NCBI RefSeq assembly: GCF_000488275.1
Contig: NZ_KI530763.1
Location: forward strand, 124,001-188,000
Direction of reading: 5' to 3'
DNA: 64,000 nucleotides
Source of the DNA: Acinetobacter brisouii CIP 110357
GTDB taxonomy: Bacteria; Pseudomonadota; Gammaproteobacteria; Pseudomonadales; Moraxellaceae
A model generated the notes under the pieces. That model had not been told where the DNA came from. It saw only the letters and a list, made by a program, of their open reading frames with translations, and ran no database searches. Below are positions 9,131 to 17,910 of the stretch, one piece after another. The translations under genes and the position numbers were made by a program. Position 1 is the stretch's first letter. Each line of letters opens with the position of its first letter.

Positions 9131-9167
9131 AACAAAAAAGGCTAAGTCTTATTCAGACTGAGCCTTT
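9131..9167 (-). terminator. Terminator after tRNA-Leu
   Basis: Arms AAAGGCTAAGTCT (9137-9149) and AGACTGAGCCTTT (9155-9167) pair with one mismatch around a 5-base loop. On the minus strand the stem is followed by TTTTTTGTT, so it ends the secG/tRNA transcript. Confidence 0.8.
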
Positions 9168-9202
9168 CTGTTTGGTAACAACATTTCATATCTTTGAAAT
9201 GT

Positions 9203-9287
9203 TGGTGCGGAAGGGGGGACTTGAACCCCCACGCCCGAAAGCACTACCACCTCAAGGTAGCGTGTCTACCAATTCCACCACCACCGC
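9203..9287 (-). tRNA. tRNA-Leu (anticodon GAG)
   Basis: An 85-base class II tRNA on the minus strand. The anticodon stem is CTACC/GGTAG with the 7-base loop TTGAGGT, giving anticodon GAG (9251-9253 on the plus strand), which reads CUC/CUU leucine codons. The D-loop TGGAATTGGTAGACACG, the long variable arm (TGCTTTCGGGCG), the T arm GGGGGTTCAAGTCCCCC and an encoded CCA are all visible. The acceptor arm GCGGTGG/CTTCCGC has a T-T mismatch at the fifth pair and a G-T at the sixth. It lies just downstream of secG, the usual place in this genus. Confidence 0.95.
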
Positions 9288-9339
9288 ATGTGCGTGCATT
9301 CTATTCGCTTCATTCAAAAAAGAAAAGTCTTTCTTGGCA

Positions 9340-9672
9340 TTAATTTGCAGTTTTCTGCGTATTTGATGAAGTTTCAGTCGAATTTTTTACGGGTGTTGTT
9401 ACAGGTGCTGCAGCTGTTCCCAAGCTATACGCTTCTGCTGTTTGCTTCTTGGCAAGTACAGCTAAAGTAATACTGGTCACAAAAAATAGCGCCGTTAAAA
9501 TTGCAGTTAAACGGGTCAGAAAATTACCTGAACCTGAAGCACCGAACACCGTAGCAGCACCGCCGCCACCAAAAGAAGCTCCTGCTTCTGCGCCTTTACC
9601 TTGCTGTACCAAGATCAGGACAATCATCATTACAGCCAATAAAATATGCACAACCAGTATAAATGTATGCAT
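9340..9672 (-). CDS. secG: Protein-export membrane protein SecG
   Basis: A 110-aa protein with two membrane segments: residues about 2-22 (FILVVHILLAVMMIVLILVQ) and about 50-70 (LTAILTALFFVTSITLAVLA). Between them lies the cytoplasmic loop QQGKGAEAGASFGGGG, the SecG signature. SecG helps the SecYE channel and SecA move proteins across the inner membrane. It follows tpiA by 11 bases on the same strand, as in many Gammaproteobacteria, and tRNA-Leu comes next. The polar, low-complexity tail after residue 75 is normal for the family. Confidence 0.95.
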   Translation of the reverse strand: MHTFILVVHILLAVMMIVLILVQQGKGAEAGASFGGGGAATVFGASGSGNFLTRLTAILTALFFVTSITLAVLAKKQTAEAYSLGTAAAPVTTPVKNSTETSSNTQKTAN

Positions 9673-9683
9673 GTTGAATCTCC

Positions 9684-10481
9684 TTAGGATTGGTTTGCAG
9701 CAAATGCTTGAGCAATTTGATAAAAAGACTCTGCATTTAATGAAGCGCCACCCACCAAAGCACCATTAATATCAGGGCATGCTGCAAGCTCTTGAGCATT
9801 TTCAGGTTTCACGCTACCACCATACAAAATGGCGACCTGCTGACCTGCTGGGCTTAACTGCGCCAGACCTGCGCGAATTTTTTCATGCATGGCTTGAGCA
9901 TCTTGTGCGGAAGCGGTTTTACCTGTGCCAATTGCCCAAATCGGCTCATAAGCAATAATCATCTGGTTTTGCCAATGCTGCTCAGAAATCACCGTGGCAA
10001 CATCACAGATTTGTTGTAATACCACTTGCTCAGCCACGCCTTGCTCACGCTGTTCAAGGGTTTCACCGACACAATAAATCACGGTAAGACCTTCTGCCAA
10101 TGCTTGTGTGATTTTTGCTTTTAGCACATCGGGTGTGTCGCCTAACAACTCGCGGCGTTCTGAATGCCCGATCAGGACATAACCGATTTGACTATCGGCA
10201 AGTAAAGTCGCGCTGATCTCACCTGTAAACGCACCTGTTCCAGAAAAACGTGAAACGTCTTGGGCAACAGTATGCACAGTCCGTGGCGCGTTGTCTAATT
10301 GCACCTGTACTCGATTTAAGGCAATTGCAGTGGGTGCAACAGCTAAATGGCATTGTTGTTCTAAAATTGGAGATTGCTGTAAATGTTGCTTAAATTGTTC
10401 AATCCATTGTTGGGAACTCGCCCAAGCAGGGTTCATTTTCCAGTTACCAATCACCCAAGGCACAATTGTCGAACCCGACAT
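9684..10481 (-). CDS. tpiA: Triose-phosphate isomerase
   Basis: A 265-aa TIM-barrel enzyme that interconverts dihydroxyacetone phosphate and glyceraldehyde 3-phosphate in glycolysis and gluconeogenesis. Catalytic groups are all present: Asn13 and Lys15 in GNWKMN, the His of IGHSERR, the Glu of [11 protein letters not shown], and the phosphate loop ending [12 protein letters not shown] start it at the ATG at 10481 (MSGSTIVPW) because AAGGG lies upstream. The next in-frame ATG adds seven residues (MVKGFSC) that the family lacks. It is divergent from pilB and 11 bases ahead of secG. Confidence 0.95.
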   Translation of the reverse strand: MSGSTIVPWVIGNWKMNPAWASSQQWIEQFKQHLQQSPILEQQCHLAVAPTAIALNRVQVQLDNAPRTVHTVAQDVSRFSGTGAFTGEISATLLADSQIGYVLIGHSERRELLGDTPDVLKAKITQALAEGLTVIYCVGETLEQREQGVAEQVVLQQICDVATVISEQHWQNQMIIAYEPIWAIGTGKTASAQDAQAMHEKIRAGLAQLSPAGQQVAILYGGSVKPENAQELAACPDINGALVGGASLNAESFYQIAQAFAANQS

Positions 10482-10773
10482 ACAAGAAAACCCTTTCACC
10501 AAAATGGGCTTATTTTACACAGTTTTTCTCAAATTGACGCTTTTTTTGCTTTTTTATACAATTTAATCTCACAAAGCTATTTTTTCTGTCAAAATAAACA
10601 ACGCTGTATGCTCAGTAAGTTCTATATTTTTTATAATTAGGTTAAATACTCGTAATTCAGTGTTGTAACATACTGTTAGCTTGCATTCTCGCATGGCGCT
10701 TTGTGACAGCAACCGTATAATTTTTTTAATATCGAGTATTCGCAAACGATCAAATCATAAGGCAAATACATTT
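10482..10773. promoter_or_regulatory. Divergent intergenic region tpiA / pilB
   Basis: About 290 AT-rich bases that must carry the promoters for tpiA (leftward) and pilB (rightward). The ATG at 10693 is in frame with pilB, but the residues before MADIS look unlike the family and an AAGG site precedes the later ATG. I see no other gene here. Confidence 0.5.
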
Positions 10774-12480
10774 ATGGCAGACATCTCTATTACGCCACGT
10801 TTATCAGGCTTTGCCCGTCGTTTAGTTGAAGATGGTCATATTTCTGAAGATAAAATGCTACAGGCTGTTGAGGGGGCAAAAAAAGCTCGGCAAAACCTTG
10901 TACCTTATTTGATTGATCATTTGCATCTTGGGTCGTTAACCATTGCAGAAGCGATTGCAATCGAATTTAATGAGCCACTGTTTGATCTTTCTAGTTATGA
11001 TCCGATACAGCTACCTCGTGATTTGGTTGAAGATAAACACATCTTAAAGCACCGAATTGTGCCGCTCATGCGACGGGGCAATAACATCTATGTGGCGATC
11101 AGCAACCCGACTGATTTAGAAGCCATTGATGCTGTCCGCTTTAACAGCAAGCTCAACCCAGAGATGGTAATTGTTGAGCATGATAAATTAGAAAAATTCA
11201 TTGAAAAGTATTTCACCGAAGAAGAGCAATTTAACTTCGATGACGAAGAGCTAGATATTTCACTGGATGGCTCTTCACCCACAGAACCTTCTGAGGATGA
11301 ATCTAAAGAAGACGAAGCACCTATTGTTAAATACATCAATAAATTGCTCGTTGATGCGATTCGTATGGGTGCATCAGATTTGCACTTTGAACCTTACGAA
11401 AAATCTTATCGAGTCCGTTACCGTGTCGATGGTGTGTTACGTCAGATTGCCACTCCACCACTACAATTGGCAAACCGTCTTGCCTCTCGCTTAAAAGTCA
11501 TGTCTCAAATGGACATTTCAGAAAAACGTATTCCTCAAGATGGTCGTATTAAACTCAAACTCTCAAAAACTAAAGCCATTGATTTTCGTGTCAACTCTTT
11601 GCCGACCTTATTTGGTGAAAAAATTGTATTGCGTATTCTTGATCCATCAAGTGCAATGCTGGGGATTGATGCGCTCGGTTATGAAGAAGAGCAAAAAGAG
11701 CTGTTTTTAGAAGCACTACACAGACCTCAGGGGATGGTGCTGATTACAGGTCCAACAGGGTCTGGTAAAACCGTATCACTTTATACAGGTTTGAATATTC
11801 TCAACACTGAAAATTCCAATATTTCTACTGCCGAAGACCCTGTCGAAATTAACCTAGAAGGGATTAATCAGGTCAACGTCAACCAGAAAGTTGGTTTAAG
11901 CTTTGCAGCAGCCTTACGTTCTTTCTTGCGTCAGGATCCTGATATTATTATGGTCGGGGAGATTCGTGACCTTGAAACTGCCGAAATTGCGATTAAGGCA
12001 GCACAAACAGGCCATATGGTGCTGTCAACCCTACACACCAATAGTGCACCAGAAACCCTGACTCGTTTACGTAACATGGGTGTGCCATCATTTAATATTG
12101 CAACATCTGTAAATCTAGTGATTGCACAACGTTTAGCACGTCGTTTATGTTCTAAATGTAAAATCCCCGCTGATATTCCACAAAACAGTTTGTATGAAAT
12201 GGGATTTACTCAGGAAGACTTAGAGAACCCAGAATTTAAGCTTTATCAACCTGTGGGTTGTCCTGAATGTCGCGAAGGCTACAAAGGTCGTGTGGGGATT
12301 TATGAAGTGATGAAAATCACACCTGAAATTTCCAAATTGATTATGGAAGATGGCAATGCTTTACAAATTGCCGAAACAGCGAAAAAACTGGGATTTTCTG
12401 ACCTTCGTCGCTCAGGTTTAAAGAAAGTAATGCAAGGGGTAACTTCTTTACAAGAAGTCAATCGTGTCACTAGTGAATAA
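10774..12480 (+). CDS. pilB: Type IV pilus assembly ATPase PilB
   Basis: A 569-aa hexameric AAA-like ATPase that powers pilus extension from the cytoplasmic side of the inner membrane. The N-terminal MshEN domain (about residues 20-140) is followed by a secretion-ATPase core with Walker A GPTGSGKT near residue 326, the Asp box and Walker B region SFLRQDPDIIMVGEIRDLET, and a His box GHMVLSTLHTN. The zinc site is CSKC...CPEC in the C-terminal part. The start MADISITPRL was chosen for its AAGG site. It heads the pilB-pilC-pilD-coaE unit. Confidence 0.96.
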   Translation: MADISITPRLSGFARRLVEDGHISEDKMLQAVEGAKKARQNLVPYLIDHLHLGSLTIAEAIAIEFNEPLFDLSSYDPIQLPRDLVEDKHILKHRIVPLMRRGNNIYVAISNPTDLEAIDAVRFNSKLNPEMVIVEHDKLEKFIEKYFTEEEQFNFDDEELDISLDGSSPTEPSEDESKEDEAPIVKYINKLLVDAIRMGASDLHFEPYEKSYRVRYRVDGVLRQIATPPLQLANRLASRLKVMSQMDISEKRIPQDGRIKLKLSKTKAIDFRVNSLPTLFGEKIVLRILDPSSAMLGIDALGYEEEQKELFLEALHRPQGMVLITGPTGSGKTVSLYTGLNILNTENSNISTAEDPVEINLEGINQVNVNQKVGLSFAAALRSFLRQDPDIIMVGEIRDLETAEIAIKAAQTGHMVLSTLHTNSAPETLTRLRNMGVPSFNIATSVNLVIAQRLARRLCSKCKIPADIPQNSLYEMGFTQEDLENPEFKLYQPVGCPECREGYKGRVGIYEVMKITPEISKLIMEDGNALQIAETAKKLGFSDLRRSGLKKVMQGVTSLQEVNRVTSE

Positions 12481-12511
12481 TGCATAGCGAGATTAAAAAA
12501 AGGATAATACT

Positions 12512-13738
12512 ATGGCGGTAAAAAAAGCTCAGGCGATGCCAATATTTGCCTATGCGGGGGTTGACCGCAAAGGTATTAAAGTCAAAGGGGAACTTTCAGC
12601 GCGCAATATGGCTTTGGCTAAAATTACGCTACGAAAACAAGGTGTTGATGTTAAGTCAATTCATGAAAAACGCAAAAATCTGCTTGAAAATGTTTTTAAA
12701 AAGAAAGTCTCTACTCTCGATATCACCATTTTCACTCGTCAGCTTGCAACCATGATGAAAGCAGGTGTCCCACTGGTTCAAAGCTTTGAGATTGTTGCTG
12801 AAGGGCTGGATAATCCTGCCATGCGTGACGTGGTTTTAGGGATTAAAGGTGAAGTAGAAGGCGGTAACACATTTACAGGTGCGCTGCGAAAATATCCAGA
12901 GTATTTCGATCGGCTATTCTGCTCTCTCGTTGAATCAGGTGAACAATCTGGTGCGCTTGAAATTATGCTGGAACGTGTCGCAACCTATAAAGAAAAAAGT
13001 GAAGTTTTAAAGCAAAAAATTAAAAAAGCCATGAAGTATCCAATGACAGTGGTTGTAGTAGCAATTATCGTCACCATTATTTTGATGGTCAAAGTCGTTC
13101 CCGTTTTCCAAGACCTATTTAGCTCATTTGGTGCGCAATTACCTGCATTTACCCAAATGGTCGTGAACATGTCAAAATGGATGCAGAAATACTGGTTCAT
13201 CTTGATTATTGGGATTGGCTTAGCTGTGTATGGCTTCCAGGAAACCAAAAAACGCAGTCAGAAATTCAGAGATAGCCTCGACAAACTCGCCTTAAAACTC
13301 CCTATTTTTGGCGATTTGGTCTATAAAGCGATTATTGCTCGTTATAGTCGCACGCTTGCAACCACTTTTGCAGCAGGTGTCCCTCTGATTGATGCTTTAG
13401 AATCTACGGCTGGTGCAACAAACAACATTGTGTATGAAACAGCCGTCATGAAAATTCGGGACGATGTCGCAACAGGGCAGCAGCTACAATTTGCAATGCG
13501 CACTGCCAATATTTTCCCTTCTATGGCCATTCAAATGGTGGCGATTGGTGAAGAATCAGGTTCTCTGGATGCCATGCTCGACAAGGTTGCCAGTTACTAT
13601 GAAAATGAAGTTGACAATGCTGTGGATGGTTTAACCGCAATGATGGAACCCTTGATTATGGCAGTTCTTGGGGTTCTTGTGGGTGGTCTGGTGATTGCCA
13701 TGTATCTTCCAATCTTCCAGATGGGTTCTGTGGTCTAA
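12512..13738 (+). CDS. pilC: Type IV pilus inner-membrane platform protein PilC
   Basis: A 408-aa polytopic protein with two GspF domains: about residues 70-195 (TRQLATMMKAGVPLVQSFEI) and about 275-398 (YSRTLATTFAAGVPLIDALE), each followed by membrane segments such as YPMTVVVVAIIVTIILMVKV and PLIMAVLGVLVGGLVIAMYL. It couples PilB to the growing pilus in the inner membrane. AAAGGATAATACT before the ATG is a good ribosome site. It lies 31 bases after pilB and its stop overlaps the pilD start by one base (TAATG), so the three are one operon. Confidence 0.96.
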   Translation: MAVKKAQAMPIFAYAGVDRKGIKVKGELSARNMALAKITLRKQGVDVKSIHEKRKNLLENVFKKKVSTLDITIFTRQLATMMKAGVPLVQSFEIVAEGLDNPAMRDVVLGIKGEVEGGNTFTGALRKYPEYFDRLFCSLVESGEQSGALEIMLERVATYKEKSEVLKQKIKKAMKYPMTVVVVAIIVTIILMVKVVPVFQDLFSSFGAQLPAFTQMVVNMSKWMQKYWFILIIGIGLAVYGFQETKKRSQKFRDSLDKLALKLPIFGDLVYKAIIARYSRTLATTFAAGVPLIDALESTAGATNNIVYETAVMKIRDDVATGQQLQFAMRTANIFPSMAIQMVAIGEESGSLDAMLDKVASYYENEVDNAVDGLTAMMEPLIMAVLGVLVGGLVIAMYLPIFQMGSVV

Positions 13739-14598
13739 TGTTGGAACTCATCAGTTATTTTGCACAGAACTCTATAGCGCTCTATCTCGCTATTGGTTTA
13801 ATCAGCTTATGTGTGGGCAGTTTTTTAAATGTCGTTATTTTTCGCACGCCTCAAATGATGGAACAGGAGTGGAAGCAGGAGTGCCAACTTCTACTGCATC
13901 CTGAGCAACCGATCATTGAACATGCAAAACTGACTTTAAGCAGCCCACCTTCAACCTGCCCGAGTTGCCATACAGCCATTCGCTGGTATCAGAATATTCC
14001 TGTTGTGAGTTGGTTAGCATTGCGTGGACGCTGTGGCAGTTGCCAACATCCCATCAGCAAACGCTATCCACTCGTTGAACTGCTCACCTGCCTCTGTTCT
14101 TTGGTTGTCGTTGGCGTGTTCGGTGCAACATGGCAAATGTTGTGTGGTGTAGTACTGACTTGGGTACTGATTGCTCTTACCTTTATCGACTTTGATACGC
14201 AACTGTTACCTGACCGCTTTACGTTAACTTTGGCAGGTGCAGGTTTAGCCATTAACAGTTTTGGCATTTATACATCACCAACATTGTCAATCTGGGGAGC
14301 TGTGATTGGTTTTCTATGCTTATGGATTGTCTATATCCTGTTTAAGTTGATTACAGGTAAAGAAGGCATGGGCTACGGAGACTTTAAGCTTCTTGCAGCA
14401 CTTGGTGCATGGATGGGTCCCATGATGCTACCGTTGATTATTTTATTATCGTCTATGGTGGGTGCTGTCATCGGGATCATTTTGCTGAAGATACGCAAAG
14501 AAAATCAACCTTTTGCCTTTGGCCCCTATATCGCAATTGCAGGCTGGATTGCTTTTTTGTGGGGTAATGACATTATGAAAATCTACTTGGGTCAATAA
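13738..14598 (+). CDS. pilD: Prepilin peptidase / N-methyltransferase PilD
   Basis: A 286-aa inner-membrane aspartyl protease that cleaves prepilins before the conserved Phe and methylates the new N terminus. It also serves type II secretion pseudopilins. The N-terminal zinc-type CPSC...CGSC tetrad (around residues 77-105) is intact. The catalytic Asp pair sits in LTFIDFDTQLLPD and in KEGMGYGDFKLLAALGAWMG, the GxGD motif. About seven or eight hydrophobic helices follow. Its ATG overlaps the pilC stop and coaE follows one base later. Confidence 0.96.
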   Translation: MLELISYFAQNSIALYLAIGLISLCVGSFLNVVIFRTPQMMEQEWKQECQLLLHPEQPIIEHAKLTLSSPPSTCPSCHTAIRWYQNIPVVSWLALRGRCGSCQHPISKRYPLVELLTCLCSLVVVGVFGATWQMLCGVVLTWVLIALTFIDFDTQLLPDRFTLTLAGAGLAINSFGIYTSPTLSIWGAVIGFLCLWIVYILFKLITGKEGMGYGDFKLLAALGAWMGPMMLPLIILLSSMVGAVIGIILLKIRKENQPFAFGPYIAIAGWIAFLWGNDIMKIYLGQ

Positions 14599-14599
14599 G

Positions 14600-15208
14600 A
14601 TGTATGTGATTGGTCTCACAGGTGGTATCGGTAGTGGTAAAACAGTTGCCAGCGACTGGTTTACTAAACAAGGCATTCAAGTGGTCGATGCCGATGTGGT
14701 TGCACGTGAAGTGGTACAAGTTGGACAACCTGCCCTACTACAAATTCAACAGCAATTCGGTGACTGGGTCATTTTGGAAAATGGTGAACTGAATCGCCGT
14801 GCTTTACGTGAGTATATTTTTCAGCATCCCGATGCGAAAAAGACACTCGAAAATATTACACACCCCATAATTCGGCAAAGCATCATCCAGCAGCTACAAA
14901 CTGCTGCAAGTCCTTATGTGATTTTAGTATCGCCCCTATTATTTGAAACAGGGCAAACCCATCTGACACAACGTAATCTACTGATTGACACACCAGAGCA
15001 TTTACAATTACACCGAGCGACTCAGCGTGATCAAATTTCACATCAGCATATTCAAACCATTATGTCACATCAAATGCCACGTGAAGAAAAACAACAACGC
15101 GCCGATGATATTGTGGTTAATGATGGAGAGCTTGCACATTTATATGCACAACTCGAACCCTTGCATCAGCAATATTTAAACTATGCAAAAAAAACAGCCT
15201 CAATGTGA
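14600..15208 (+). CDS. coaE: Dephospho-CoA kinase CoaE
   Basis: A 202-aa cytoplasmic kinase that phosphorylates the 3'-OH of dephospho-CoA, the last step of coenzyme A synthesis. The P-loop GLTGGIGSGKT is at residues 5-15. VVDADVVAREVV and LVSPLLFETG, both family landmarks, follow. It is the last gene of the pilBCD unit, as in other Gammaproteobacteria. The last nine bases overlap the end of the convergent exporter gene, and both ends form a shared hairpin. Confidence 0.95.
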   Translation: MYVIGLTGGIGSGKTVASDWFTKQGIQVVDADVVAREVVQVGQPALLQIQQQFGDWVILENGELNRRALREYIFQHPDAKKTLENITHPIIRQSIIQQLQTAASPYVILVSPLLFETGQTHLTQRNLLIDTPEHLQLHRATQRDQISHQHIQTIMSHQMPREEKQQRADDIVVNDGELAHLYAQLEPLHQQYLNYAKKTASM

Positions 15209-15220
15209 GGCTGTTTTTTT
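15191..15220. terminator. Bidirectional terminator shared by coaE and the convergent exporter gene
   Basis: AAAACAGCCTCA (15191-15202) and TGAGGCTGTTTT (15206-15217) form a perfect 12-bp stem around a 3-base loop, with long A and T runs on both sides. The stem carries both genes' stop codons: TGA at 15206-15208 on the plus strand and TGA at 15202-15200 on the minus strand. Confidence 0.9.
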
Positions 15221-16123
15221 CTGTGCATTTAGTTGCTGTTGCAATGGGTCTTTACGGTTAAACCAGCGCCAAGGCTGTAACGCCCCCACCCCCATACCAA
15301 CCAGTCCAAAAATCATTGCAGTATTTAGGGGTTCACCCAAAAGTGGCACGGCGACAAGCGCCGCCATAAATGGGGCGAGCGTCACTATACTGCCCGTTTT
15401 AAATGCGCCTAAACGCTCAATGGCTGCAACATAGCTCAGGGTTGCAACGATCACAACCAAAATGCCATGAAAGAAGCCTTGAATCGCTAAATGCATCAGG
15501 CTGGCTTCCTGAAAATGTTTTGGCAGAAACAGGATATAAATTGGCAAATAAATCAGTGCCGACCAAATTGCCACACCACTCATGGATTGCCAAGCGGATA
15601 ATTTCCAGTGTTTCAGTAATACGGTAAAAATACCCCACCAAATGGCAGACAGGAAAAATAAGCCATCACCAATACTCAGGGCAACATGCGTCTGTTCATA
15701 CATCATGAGACTCATGACTGAAATTGCACCCAGCATAATGATCAGGCTGATCCAGGTGTGTTTATCAAAAGGTTGCTTAAACAATAGATAAGCAGCAACT
15801 GCGGTACATAATGGAATACATCCATTGAGGAAAATCGCAGCGTGCGCTGCAGGCACATAATGAAACGCCGAATACGACGTCAGGCAGTATGCAACTCCAC
15901 CAAGTAACCCTAAAATAAATGGCTCTTTTTTCCACAAAAATGCAGTTTCGCGTCGCCAGATTAAAATCGGCATTAAAACTGTAAAGCCGATGGTAAATCT
16001 TAGCGCACAAATATCCCATGCGCTGATATGCCAACCAGCATTCAGTCGGGAAAAGATGGTGAAACCACCCCAAATCAACATGGTAATGGCAACAAATAAA
16101 TACCCTTGGGTACGTACAGTCAT
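15200..16123 (-). CDS. EamA-family (DMT) transporter
   Basis: A 307-aa inner-membrane protein with about ten hydrophobic helices in two EamA repeats, roughly residues 8-145 and 155-290. Landmarks are RFTIGFTVLMPILIW, the helix after YVPAAHAAIFLNGCIPLCTA, and FKTGSIVTLAPFMAALVAVP with LLGEPL near the end of repeat two. The family exports or imports small metabolites such as amino acids. The substrate cannot be predicted. It lies 18 bases after rlmB on the same strand and ends inside coaE. Confidence 0.88.
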   Translation of the reverse strand: MTVRTQGYLFVAITMLIWGGFTIFSRLNAGWHISAWDICALRFTIGFTVLMPILIWRRETAFLWKKEPFILGLLGGVAYCLTSYSAFHYVPAAHAAIFLNGCIPLCTAVAAYLLFKQPFDKHTWISLIIMLGAISVMSLMMYEQTHVALSIGDGLFFLSAIWWGIFTVLLKHWKLSAWQSMSGVAIWSALIYLPIYILFLPKHFQEASLMHLAIQGFFHGILVVIVATLSYVAAIERLGAFKTGSIVTLAPFMAALVAVPLLGEPLNTAMIFGLVGMGVGALQPWRWFNRKDPLQQQLNAQKKTASH

Positions 16124-16141
16124 TAGCAGCTCAAACTTGAC

Positions 16142-16891
16142 TTAAACGAGATTACGCTGGCGGCAAGCTTCATAGAGTGCCATACCAGCCGCCACACTGA
16201 CATTTAAACTTTGTAGATTACCTGCCATTGGAATATAAACCGTTTGATCACACTGGCTTTGGGTAATCGGACGTAAACCCGTATCTTCTGCCCCCATGAC
16301 AATCGTTACTGCACCAGTAAAATCAAATTTTTGAATTGGTAATGCTTTTTCATCCAGCATGGTGCCAACCACACGCATATGATGTTGGTCTTTGATATGC
16401 GCCAAAGTACGTGCCAAGTTCGTCACCTGAATAAACGCCACTTTTTCTGCCCCACCTGCAGCAACCTTACGTGCCGTTGGCGTTAAACTTGCAGAACGGT
16501 CACGCGGCACAATCACTGCCTGCACGCCCATTGCGGCAGCAGTACGAATACATGCGCCCAAATTATGTGGGTCAGTCACCTGATCAAGTGCCAACAACAG
16601 TGCATCTGGCTGCTGCTCAAGCAACTCATCAAGGTCTTTTTCATTTAAAGTTGGATGTGGACGTACAGCGGCCACCACACCTTGATGAAAAGGCAAACCT
16701 GCCAGTTTTTCCAAACTGTCACGGCTGGCTTTTTGCACACTAATTCCAAACGGCTCAGCCAACTGCAAAATACGCTGCAAACGCTGATCATCACGCCCTT
16801 TGAGGGTAAATAAAGTCAGTACCCGTTCTGGCTCAAGTTCCAACAGTGATTCCACTGAATGTACGCCATAATAGTATTCTGGTTTTGCCAT
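16142..16891 (-). CDS. rlmB: 23S rRNA (guanosine-2251-2'-O)-methyltransferase RlmB
   Basis: A 249-aa SpoU-class (SPOUT) methyltransferase that methylates G2251 in the 23S rRNA P loop. The N-terminal substrate-binding domain (residues 1-75, starting KPEYYYGVHSVESLLE) is followed by the knot domain with motif 1 DQVTDPHNLGACIRTAAAMG, motif 2 IVMGAEDTGLRP, and motif 3 VYIPMAGNLQSLNVSVAAGM. All three are intact. The gene is followed by the exporter gene after 18 bases and preceded by ppnP by about 100 bases. Confidence 0.94.
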   Translation of the reverse strand: MAKPEYYYGVHSVESLLELEPERVLTLFTLKGRDDQRLQRILQLAEPFGISVQKASRDSLEKLAGLPFHQGVVAAVRPHPTLNEKDLDELLEQQPDALLLALDQVTDPHNLGACIRTAAAMGVQAVIVPRDRSASLTPTARKVAAGGAEKVAFIQVTNLARTLAHIKDQHHMRVVGTMLDEKALPIQKFDFTGAVTIVMGAEDTGLRPITQSQCDQTVYIPMAGNLQSLNVSVAAGMALYEACRQRNLV

Positions 16892-16920
16892 GAACGGATG
16901 ACCTCAAAAACGATACAAAT

Positions 16921-16958
16921 AAAAAAATAAAATCCTGCAAAGCCAACTTTACAGGATT
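16921..16958 (-). terminator. Terminator after ppnP
   Basis: AATCCTG and CAGGATT (16931-16937 and 16952-16958) enclose an inner AAAG/CTTT pair. On the minus strand the stem is followed by TTTATTTTTTTATTT, so it ends the ppnP transcript before rlmB. Confidence 0.8.
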
Positions 16959-16997
16959 GATGATGAGCATAGTTTAACGGATTTTACCGTGATTTGC

Positions 16998-17321
16998 TTA
17001 ACCTTCTAGGTGGCAAACATAGTCCAGTACATCGTCGGTTTCAATTTTGAATTTGCTGTTGCCTGGCACATAAAATGATTGTCCTGCGCGGAAAAGCTCG
17101 CTAGTTTCACTGTCTGCAATTTTTACGCGACATTCGCCTGAAATAATTTCCATACGTTCAGGAACATGCGTTTCAAATGTAAGTGGCTGTTCTGTTGGTA
17201 AAATAACACCAAGTGTTTTTTTAGTGCCATCTTCAAATTGAACCGTATGGCTAATACATAAACCACCAAAATAAACATTTGATTTTTTTACGACCGAAAC
17301 ATGATCATACTGAGCAGACAT
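16998..17321 (-). CDS. ppnP: Pyrimidine/purine nucleoside phosphorylase PpnP
   Basis: A 107-aa single-domain cupin of the former DUF1255/YaiE family. In the family it splits nucleosides into base and ribose 1-phosphate. The core SNVYFGGLCISHTVQFEDG, then TKKTLGVILP and VPERMEIISGECRVKI, and the end SFYVPGNSKFKIETDDVLDY VCHLEG match well. I start at MSAQYDHV (17321) because GGAGAATATGC precedes it. An upstream in-frame start would add eight residues that overlap this site. A terminator follows. Confidence 0.92.
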   Translation of the reverse strand: MSAQYDHVSVVKKSNVYFGGLCISHTVQFEDGTKKTLGVILPTEQPLTFETHVPERMEIISGECRVKIADSETSELFRAGQSFYVPGNSKFKIETDDVLDYVCHLEG

Positions 17322-17910
17322 GCATATTCTCCAAATAATGTGCATTTATTGTAAATACGTGGATCTAGTTTAAATAGGGCTGCGGTTTGAATCAATCATC
17401 ATCTGATTTTAATGTCAATTCACATGGATTTAGATGAAAAATTTTACTCAACCTATTGAAAAAAAATAAATCATAATGACCAAGCCTTACTGTTTTGATT
17501 ATTATCTCAGGATTGATCCCCTTAGCTCGACCTGAGAAATGCAACTTTACAAGGCTTTCAAAATGAATAGCATCGCTGCACAAAGACAACCCTCTTGCAC
17601 ACTTTGTCAGATACCATCATCCTTTTAATGCATTGAGAAACAATACTTTAACAATGCAGCCCTGACCTCAAACATAGAATAGCGGTTTTTGCACACCCTG
17701 TTCTTTCTATACAGTTCCTATTGAACTCAGATTAAATTAGCAAATCCTATACCAAACTGGCTGTTTTACTGTACGAATTGCAGATTGATATAAAAATCTT
17801 GTTTACAGTGCCAAGATGTTTTGTATGATCGTTGTCAAAGATGAAGCCGTTATGACTTAAAAACTCATTTATTTCAAACATCATTTCTCGCAGTCTGGAT
17901 GCGTCCATAT
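17322..17910. other. Intergenic region ppnP / recN
   Basis: About 590 AT-rich bases. A 65-codon open stretch on the minus strand (17392-17589) begins with TTG and resembles no family I know, so I do not call it. A TATGAT box near 17824 is a possible -10 for recN. I see no SOS box, as expected in this genus. Nothing else is recognised. Confidence 0.5.

Noticed and set aside
9131..9167. A regulatory RNA in the tRNA-Leu downstream region
   Set aside because: The stem followed by a T-run on the tRNA strand is fully explained as a terminator.
10681..10773. A 31-codon N-terminal extension of PilB
   Set aside because: The residues are unlike PilB proteins and a ribosome site stands before the later ATG at 10774.
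17392..17589. A 65-codon frame on the minus strand between ppnP and recN
   Set aside because: It starts at TTG with no ribosome site and resembles no family I know. It may be chance in AT-rich DNA.
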